DNA from: Microterricola viridarii
GTDB lineage: Bacteria; Actinomycetota; Actinomycetes; Actinomycetales; Microbacteriaceae
Assembly: GCF_001542775.1 (NCBI RefSeq)
Contig: NZ_CP014145.1
Location: forward strand, 2,852,001-2,916,000
DNA: 64,000 nucleotides
Reading direction: 5' to 3'
The translations under genes were made by a program, and so were the position numbers. A model generated the notes under the pieces. It did not search any database. It had not been told where the DNA came from and was given only the letters and a program-made list of their open reading frames with translations. How positions within the stretch are numbered: the first letter of the stretch is position 1; each line of letters begins with the position of its first letter. This document shows, piece after piece, positions 58,963 through 64,000 of this stretch.

Positions 58963-59844
58963 TCAGGAGGCGGCGAGGCGTGCCTTCTCGTGCTCGATGT
59001 CGAAGTCGGCGACGGGCCAGCTCAGGCTCATGCCCTGCAAGGCATGGATCAGGAGCTGCTGCACCGCGAGCCGGGCGAACCACTTCTTGTCGGCCGGGAT
59101 CACGAACCACGGGGCATCCGGGGTCGAGGTGCGGTCGAAGACCACCTGGTAGGCCTCGTGGTACTTGGGCAGCAACAGGCGCTCGTCAATGTCGCCAGGG
59201 TTGAACTTCCAGTGCTTCTCTGGCCGGGCGAGGCGATCTTGCAGGCGCTTCTTCTGCTCGTCGGCGCCGAGGTGCAGCATCACCTTGATGATCGTGGTGT
59301 TGTCGGCCACAAGCTCTCGCTCGAAGGCGTTGATGGCGTCGTAGCGGCGCTCTATCTCGGCGGCCGGGGCGAGCTCACGCACCCGCCCGATGAGCACATC
59401 CTCGTAGTGGGAGCGGTCGAAGACGCCGATCATTCCCGCATCGGTCGTGTGCGGGCGGACGCGCCAGAGGAAGTCGTGGGTCAGTTCCTCTGGTGTCGGC
59501 TTCTTGAACGCGGTGATCTGCACGCCCTGCGGGTCGACGGCTCCGACGACGTGGCGCAGGATCCCGCCCTTGCCTGCGGTGTCCATCGCCTGCAGCACCA
59601 GCAGGATCTTGCGCTCGTCGCCGAGCCTGCTGTTGGCGAAGAGCTTCTCCTGCAGCGAGTCGAAGACGGCAGCACCCTCGGCGAGGGCGGCAACGGCACG
59701 TTGTTTTCCTCCCTCGTAGCCGGGGGTCGAACCGGTGTCTACGTCGGCCAGCCGGAACCCGGGGCGTACTCGCAGATTTTCGCTCGGATCGGCATCCCAC
59801 GGCGTCTCGGCTGACTCGCCCACGGTGACTCCCCTCGATGGCAT
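58963..59844 (-). CDS. ppk2: Polyphosphate kinase 2 family protein
   Basis: About 293 residues. The P-loop is VLQAMDTAGKGGILRHVVGA, the lid and Walker B region DFLWRVRPHTTDAGMIGVFD, RSHYEDVLIGRV, and the end KHWKFNPGDIDERLLLPKYH. PPK2 enzymes use polyphosphate to phosphorylate nucleoside mono- or diphosphates. The ATG at 59844 is used; a GTG at 59823 has a better-spaced AGGGGA and may be the true start. It is convergent with menF. Confidence 0.93.
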   Translation of the reverse strand: MPSRGVTVGESAETPWDADPSENLRVRPGFRLADVDTGSTPGYEGGKQRAVAALAEGAAVFDSLQEKLFANSRLGDERKILLVLQAMDTAGKGGILRHVVGAVDPQGVQITAFKKPTPEELTHDFLWRVRPHTTDAGMIGVFDRSHYEDVLIGRVRELAPAAEIERRYDAINAFERELVADNTTIIKVMLHLGADEQKKRLQDRLARPEKHWKFNPGDIDERLLLPKYHEAYQVVFDRTSTPDAPWFVIPADKKWFARLAVQQLLIHALQGMSLSWPVADFDIEHEKARLAAS

Positions 59845-59927
59845 ACGCCCATCCTGCCGCGCCCGGGCGGCCAGCGCTAGGGCGGGCACCGCGCCGAGCG
59901 TGATCGAGTGCCTCCCGGCGCGCACGG

Positions 59928-61733
59928 TCAACGCGGCAGCGGGACCTCGATGATCGTCGGCCCGGTGACGGCCGCGGTGAGCGCCTCGCTGAGGCCGCCA
60001 CGGGTGCTCACCCGGGTGTGCCCCCAGCCAGCCGATGCCGCGATCGCGGCGAAGTCGGCGCTCTGCGGCGTGTACTGCACCCGGTCGAAGGCATCCACCG
60101 GCGCACTCTGAGCCACCTCGAGGGTGTCGAAGATGGTGCCGCCGCCATCGTTTCCGATGATGAGCTGCACCCGGGGGCGCACCTCGCCCAGCCCGAGGAA
60201 CAACGAGGAGACGTCGTGCAACGCGGTGAGGTCGCCGAGCACAACCCGCACGAGGCCGCTACCCTCCGGCGCGGCCAGGGCGATTCCGATCGCGGTGGCG
60301 ATGGTGCCGTCGATGCCCGCGAGGCCCCGGTTGGCGTGCACCGGGATCTTCTTGCCCGGAACGACGCGGTCTGCCTCGCGGATCAACCGGCTCGCCCCGA
60401 AGACGAGGCGGTCTTGTGGCCAGCTGGCCGCCCACACCGCCTGCATCAGGCTGCTGCGGGTGAGCGGGGCGCGGATCGCGCGGAACTCGGTCGCGACGTA
60501 CTCGCGCTGCGCCGCGAAATTCTCAACGTGGCCGCCGAGGGCGACGCCGCTGCGGAGCGGTGCGGCGGGAGCGACCTCGGTCGAGCTCTCGGCCGCATCC
60601 CGGATGCTCCGGCTGGCGTGCACCCAGCGGCCCACCCAGCGACGCTCCTCTGCGCTGGCCGGACCGTCATCGGTGGCGACGGCGAACACCCGCCGGGCAG
60701 TGCGTCCGGGGTTGAACCACTCGCGTCCGACGGCGTCGACCACGATGGTCTCGACGCCGGCACGGGCGATCAGCGCCGGCACCTCGCGGCTGAGCGTCGG
60801 GTGGCCGAAGACGATGACACGGTCAACCTGCGCGCCGAACTCGGGTGCCCAGTCGGGCGAGCCGAGCAGCTCACGGGCCGCGACAACCAGGTTCGGTCCG
60901 AAGCGGGAACCGCTGGACACCTCGGCAAGCAGCGGCCAGTGGCCGGCACGGGCGAAGGCCTCTGCATCGGGCCCCGCACCTGCCCCGGCGACGACGACGG
61001 TGCCGACCCTGCGCTCGATCTGGGTCACGGCGGGCGTCAGGGCGTCGGATGCCGCCGGCCTACCGGCGGCGACATCGGCGGCCAGCTCGTCCGCGAAACG
61101 GGCGAGCGCGGCGGGCGGGATCGGTGCGGAGAGCGGCTCGCGCAGCGCCAGGTTCACGTGCACAGGCCCGGGCTCCGGGGCGCCGGTGGCGAGGGCGAAG
61201 GCACGCCGGGCCAGGGCGATCGCGTCGCCGTCATCCGTTGCGGCACCCGGGGCGTCGACGTCCTCAGCGTGGCGCACAGCCACGCCGAACAGGCCGGCCT
61301 GTGCGGTGGTCTGGTTGGCGCGGATGCCGCGGAGCTCGTGCGGCCGGTCGGCGGTCAGCAGCAGCAGCGGCACGCGGCCGTGGTGGGCCTCGAGCACGGC
61401 GGGGTGCAGGTGGGCGGGGGCACTGCCGGAGGTCGTGATCACGACGGCAGGCACGCCGGACTCGACGCCGATGCCGAGGGCGGTGAACCCGGCACTGCGC
61501 TCGTCGACGCGCACGTGCAACTGCACGGCGCCGAGCCGCTCCAGCTCGGCCGCGGCCAGTGCCAGTGCCTGAGAGCGGGAGCCGGGGCTCACCACGAGGT
61601 GGCGCACACCGCAGCGGACGAGCTCGGTGAGCAGCGCCCAGGCGAAATCGCTGGCCGGGCTACCGCTGCCCGCGCCGATCACGGCCTCGTCGCGCGTTGC
61701 CGACTGGGCAGCAGAATCCAAGCGCTCAGGCAT
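59928..61733 (-). CDS. menD: SEPHCHC synthase (2-oxoglutarate decarboxylase)
   Basis: The 601-residue thiamine-diphosphate enzyme joins isochorismate with 2-oxoglutarate-derived succinic semialdehyde. Motifs are RHLVVSPGSRSQALALAAAE, HVRVDERSAGFTALGIG, VVITTSGSAPAHLHPAVLEA, ADRPHELRGIRANQTTAQ, VHANRGLAGIDGTIATAIGI and LIIGNDGGGTIFDTLE with the ThDP-binding GDLTALHD. The ATG at 61733 overlaps the PLDc_N gene stop, so the genes are coupled. Confidence 0.95.
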   Translation of the reverse strand: MPERLDSAAQSATRDEAVIGAGSGSPASDFAWALLTELVRCGVRHLVVSPGSRSQALALAAAELERLGAVQLHVRVDERSAGFTALGIGVESGVPAVVITTSGSAPAHLHPAVLEAHHGRVPLLLLTADRPHELRGIRANQTTAQAGLFGVAVRHAEDVDAPGAATDDGDAIALARRAFALATGAPEPGPVHVNLALREPLSAPIPPAALARFADELAADVAAGRPAASDALTPAVTQIERRVGTVVVAGAGAGPDAEAFARAGHWPLLAEVSSGSRFGPNLVVAARELLGSPDWAPEFGAQVDRVIVFGHPTLSREVPALIARAGVETIVVDAVGREWFNPGRTARRVFAVATDDGPASAEERRWVGRWVHASRSIRDAAESSTEVAPAAPLRSGVALGGHVENFAAQREYVATEFRAIRAPLTRSSLMQAVWAASWPQDRLVFGASRLIREADRVVPGKKIPVHANRGLAGIDGTIATAIGIALAAPEGSGLVRVVLGDLTALHDVSSLFLGLGEVRPRVQLIIGNDGGGTIFDTLEVAQSAPVDAFDRVQYTPQSADFAAIAASAGWGHTRVSTRGGLSEALTAAVTGPTIIEVPLPR

Positions 61734-62184
61734 CCCGCGAGCCGGAGGTGCCGGGGGCTTCGCCAGACTCGTCATTTGGACCGGGGGCAGGGGTGCCGGG
61801 GACGTTGTTGGGCTTCGCTCCGGGTGCCGCGCCAGGCCGGGCCGGGCCGCCGGAGCGGGGAGCGCCGCCGTCGAGGTCGGCCAGCTCCTCTTCAATTTTG
61901 CGGATTCGCTGCGCCTGCAGCGCGTCACGGCCGAGCTGGCCGAGGAACTCGAGGTCGTCGTCGGGTGCAACGGTGCGGGAGGCCCGCGGCGCCGGGCCAC
62001 GACGGCCGCGGCCGATGAAGAGCCAGAGCAGCGCGCCGATCACGGGAAGAAGCAGAACGACGAGGATCCATGCGAATCGGGGGAGCCCACGGATGCGGCT
62101 GCGGTCGAAGAGCGCGGCATCGACGAGCGCGTATACCGTGAGCACCACGGCCGCGACTGCGAGTCCAAACAGCAGGCGGGTCAT
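61726..62184 (-). CDS. PLDc_N-domain membrane protein
   Basis: The 152-residue protein has two N-terminal helices of the PLDc_N (cardiolipin synthase N-terminal) type: LLFGLAVAAVVLTVYALVDA and FAWILVVLLLPVIGALLWLF followed by IGRGRR. A cytoplasmic, Pro/Gly-rich tail with QRIRKIEEELADLDG follows. It recurs in actinobacterial menaquinone loci, but its function is unknown. It overlaps the menD start. Confidence 0.88.
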   Translation of the reverse strand: MTRLLFGLAVAAVVLTVYALVDAALFDRSRIRGLPRFAWILVVLLLPVIGALLWLFIGRGRRGPAPRASRTVAPDDDLEFLGQLGRDALQAQRIRKIEEELADLDGGAPRSGGPARPGAAPGAKPNNVPGTPAPGPNDESGEAPGTSGSRDA

Positions 62185-62269
62185 GTCCCCCAGTCTAGGC
62201 CGGGAAGGGTGGGAGCAAGCTGGCTGTCTGCCCGGCGGGCATCCAGCGGCATTCGCCTACACTGAAGGG

Positions 62270-62566
62270 GTGAATAAGCGCTCCTGGATCACCTTTACCG
62301 TCGTACGGCTGCTGGCCTTCTTCGTGCCGCTGCTTGTGCTGCTGTTCATGCAGGTGAACCCCTGGATCGCCACCGTGCTGGCCGCCGTGATCGGCCTCTG
62401 CGTCTCCTTCATCTTCTTCCGTAAGCCGCGCGAGAACGTCGCCCGCGAGCTCTACGAGGTGCGCCACGCCGAGAAGCCGGTCGTGCGCGAGGACGACGAG
62501 GCCGAGGATGCCGTGCTCGACGCGCTGGGCGAGACGCCCGCTGCGCCAGAGCAGCGTCAGAACTAG
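62270..62566 (+). CDS. DUF4229 family small membrane protein
   Basis: The 98-residue protein has two helices (ITFTVVRLLAFFVPLLVLLF and IATVLAAVIGLCVSFIFF), then RKPRENVARELYEVRHAEK and an acidic tail. This layout is typical of DUF4229 proteins located next to menA in actinobacteria. The GTG at 62270 is used, with an AAGGGG that is unusually close to it. Function is unknown. A strong terminator follows. Confidence 0.85.
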   Translation: MNKRSWITFTVVRLLAFFVPLLVLLFMQVNPWIATVLAAVIGLCVSFIFFRKPRENVARELYEVRHAEKPVVREDDEAEDAVLDALGETPAAPEQRQN

Positions 62567-62570
62567 CAAT

Positions 62571-62631
62571 AAAACAGGAGGAGAGCCCCGCCAACCGCGT
62601 ATGCGGGGCGGCGGGGCTCTCCTCCTGTTTT
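62571..62631. terminator. Very strong bidirectional terminator, AGGAGGA family
   Basis: A perfect 22-bp stem pairs 62571-62592 (starts AAAACAGGAGGAGAGCCC) with 62610-62631 (ends CTCTCCTCCTGTTTT); the loop holds CCGC-GTAT-GCGG. A-tract and T-tract face both convergent genes (DUF4229 and menA). The design and several words match the element at 40426-40489. Confidence 0.9.
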
Positions 62632-62650
62632 TTGTGCGCGGGGGCCGCGC

Positions 62651-63640
62651 CTAGAACGCGAACGCCGCCCCGAGGGCGAGGCCGTAGGCGAGCGCCGTGA
62701 GGCTGGTCAGCTTGAGCGCCAGGATCAGCTCCGGCGCGGTCTTGGCCGTCACCGCGATGAGCGCGGCGGGCAGAGCCAGCAGCAGCACGAAGAAGGTCAG
62801 CCACGCCAGCGGGTAGAACAGGGCGAAGCAGCCGGCGATCGCGAACGGCACCAGCAGGAACACGCAGAACAGCACCCGGCCGATGCGCGGCCCGACGAGC
62901 ACCGCGAGGGTGCGCTTGCCCGCTGCGGTGTCGGGGGTGATGTCACGCAGGTTGTTGACCATCAGCACCGCGCAGGCGATGAGCCCGATCGCGATTCCGG
63001 AGAGCCAGCTCTCGGTGTTGACGGTTCCGGCCTGCACCCAGGCGCTGCCGCAGGTGGCGACGAGGCCGAAGAAGACGAAGACGAAGACCTCGCCGAGCCC
63101 GTAGTAGCCGTAGGGGTGCTTGCCGCCCGTGTAGAACCAGGCGGCAGCGATCGCCGCGGCCCCGACCGCGAGCAGCCACCACTGCTGGGTGATGAGCACG
63201 ATCGCGAGGCCCGACAGGGCGGCGAGTCCGAAGAAGGCGAACGAGACGATGAGCACCTGCTTGGCGGCGGCCGCCCCGGATCCGGTCAGCCGGGCCGGGC
63301 CGATGCGGTGGTCGTCGGTGCCGCGGATGCCGTCGGAGTAGTCGTTGGCGTAGTTCACCGCGATCTGCAGGCAGAGCGCGACGATGAGGCAGAGCACAGC
63401 GAGCACCGGCTCCCAGTGCCCGTTGCCGTTGGCGACGACAGCCGCCCCTGTGCCGAGCGCGACCGGCGCGACGGCCAGCGGCAGGGTGCGCAGGCGCGCC
63501 CCGGACACCCAGTCGCCCATGGTGGCGCCCTGAGCGGTGGCCGGCGCTTTCGCGCCCTTCTTCGCGCCACCGGGTCGCCCCGCGCCCGTCGGATTCAGTC
63601 GCTGTTGTTTGGGCCGCGAAGGCCGAGAGGATGCTGACAC
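62651..63640 (-). CDS. menA: 1,4-dihydroxy-2-naphthoate polyprenyltransferase
   Basis: The 329-residue UbiA-family membrane enzyme has the Mg-diphosphate motif NYANDYSDGIRGTDDHRIGP, the second motif VNNLRDITPDTAAGKRTLAV and about eight to nine helices. It attaches the polyprenyl chain to DHNA. A basic 40-residue N-terminal extension precedes MGDWVSGARLRTLPLAVAPV; the GTG at 63640 has GGAGGT almost touching it, so the exact start is uncertain. Confidence 0.94.
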   Translation of the reverse strand: MSASSRPSRPKQQRLNPTGAGRPGGAKKGAKAPATAQGATMGDWVSGARLRTLPLAVAPVALGTGAAVVANGNGHWEPVLAVLCLIVALCLQIAVNYANDYSDGIRGTDDHRIGPARLTGSGAAAAKQVLIVSFAFFGLAALSGLAIVLITQQWWLLAVGAAAIAAAWFYTGGKHPYGYYGLGEVFVFVFFGLVATCGSAWVQAGTVNTESWLSGIAIGLIACAVLMVNNLRDITPDTAAGKRTLAVLVGPRIGRVLFCVFLLVPFAIAGCFALFYPLAWLTFFVLLLALPAALIAVTAKTAPELILALKLTSLTALAYGLALGAAFAF

Positions 63641-63649
63641 ACCTCCATG

Positions 63650-64000
63650 TTAATCCCGGGTCGCCGCCCGGGTCTCTGCAACCAGCCGGGCGAGCGCGCC
63701 GCGGTCGAGCTTGCCCGACGGCAGGTGCGGCAGCTCCGTGACGGCGAGCAGCTCGCGCGGCCGGGCCGCCGGGCCGAGCGTGGAGGCCACAGCAGCACGC
63801 AGGCCCGTGAGATCGGCGTCGCCGGCATCCGCCCCCTGACGCACCACCACGATCGACTGCCCCCACTCCGGGTCTGGCACGGCGACGGCGACGGAACCCT
63901 CGAAGCCGGGCCGCGCGTGCAGCACGCGCTCGACGGCCTCAAGCGAGACCTTCTCTCCCCCGCTGATGATCACGTTGTCGGAACGGCCGAGCACCCGCAG
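63650..64000 (-). CDS. menE: o-Succinylbenzoate-CoA ligase, C-terminal part
   Basis: Only the last 116 residues are in the window; the gene continues past the right edge. The segment is the mobile C-terminal domain of the acyl-adenylate superfamily: VLGRSDNVIISGGEKVSLEA, ERVLHARPGFEGSVAVAVPD and LPSGKLDRGALARLV, with the catalytic Lys in SGKLDR. Position directly before menA identifies it as MenE. It ends nine bases before the menA start. Confidence 0.88.
   Translation of the reverse strand: MRVLGRSDNVIISGGEKVSLEAVERVLHARPGFEGSVAVAVPDPEWGQSIVVVRQGADAGDADLTGLRAAVASTLGPAARPRELLAVTELPHLPSGKLDRGALARLVAETRAATRD

Noticed and set aside
60018..62018. 666-residue plus-strand frame opposite menD
   Set aside because: MenD motifs are complete on the minus strand; the opposite frame is a composition shadow.

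Overview
The window is GC-rich, densely coding DNA without transposases, integrases, phage genes or CRISPR arrays. The gene content points to a Gram-positive actinobacterium, most likely of the family Microbacteriaceae. The main indicators are an interleaved menaquinone cluster (menE, menA, menD, menF, menG with a polyprenyl synthase), murB coupled to a HadA/HadB-like dehydratase pair, a lysG/lysE pair, PspC-domain sensor proteins, tRNA genes without encoded CCA, and intergenic repeats built around CCGCTGGTTGAGC...TCGAAACC. Most of it looks like ordinary chromosome.

Layout. 1-4.0 kb: start of a MacB/FtsX-type ABC permease under a TetR regulator with twin operators; divergent lysG/lysE; a polar amino-acid binding lipoprotein. 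4.2-8.2 kb: ABC-2 exporter (ATPase and permease) followed by a DesK/LiaS-type kinase and a LuxR-type response regulator. 8.2-9.0 kb: an eight-copy repeat array. 9.0-13.4 kb: PspC-kinase/regulator pair, a divergent PspC protein and a small membrane protein. 13.4-14.2 kb: XRE regulator facing a 36-residue membrane peptide, with a palindrome and a terminator-like hairpin between them. 14.2-16.2 kb: hadA-hadB-murB. 16.3-25.1 kb: putrescine/GABA catabolism (gabT, gabD, putrescine oxidase, universal stress protein, APC permease) with a divergent PucR regulator. 25-32 kb: membrane protein, FAD-linked 2-hydroxyacid dehydrogenase, SGNH hydrolase with PfkB kinase, CPA1 antiporter, and two further repeat loci.

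32.2-32.5 kb: tRNA-Met and tRNA-Thr. 32.5-40.4 kb: maltodextrin system (GH13 enzyme, malG, malF, malE, and a divergent GH13 alpha-glucosidase) with two LacI-type operators in the shared promoter region; no transporter ATPase is encoded. 40.5-45.7 kb: DUF559 protein, M23 peptidase, GNAT, inositol monophosphatase-like enzyme, NmrA-type reductase. 45.8-50.2 kb: HxlR, an MGT-family glycosyltransferase with a divergent TetR, and a gamma-butyrolactone-receptor-like TetR divergent from an alpha/beta hydrolase. 50.3-53.9 kb: tRNA-Tyr, LacI regulator, yajQ, nudK-like Nudix, alpha/beta hydrolase. 54-64 kb: fprA, polyprenyl diphosphate synthase, menG with an unusual Lys/Ala/Pro tail, menF, ppk2, menD, PLDc_N protein, DUF4229 protein, menA and the 3' part of menE.

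No complete new defence or mobile system is evident. The least explained structures are: a dispersed two-module intergenic repeat family at four loci (8.3, 21.8, 27.7 and 31.8 kb); a related pair of very strong bidirectional hairpins at 40.4 and 62.6 kb sharing an AGGAGGA...TCCTCCT design; the small XRE/36-residue peptide locus at 13.9 kb; a perfect 16-bp palindrome in a convergent region at 48.47 kb; and the histone-H1-like tail on MenG. All functional assignments come from reading motifs and comparing them with remembered families; no database search was run.
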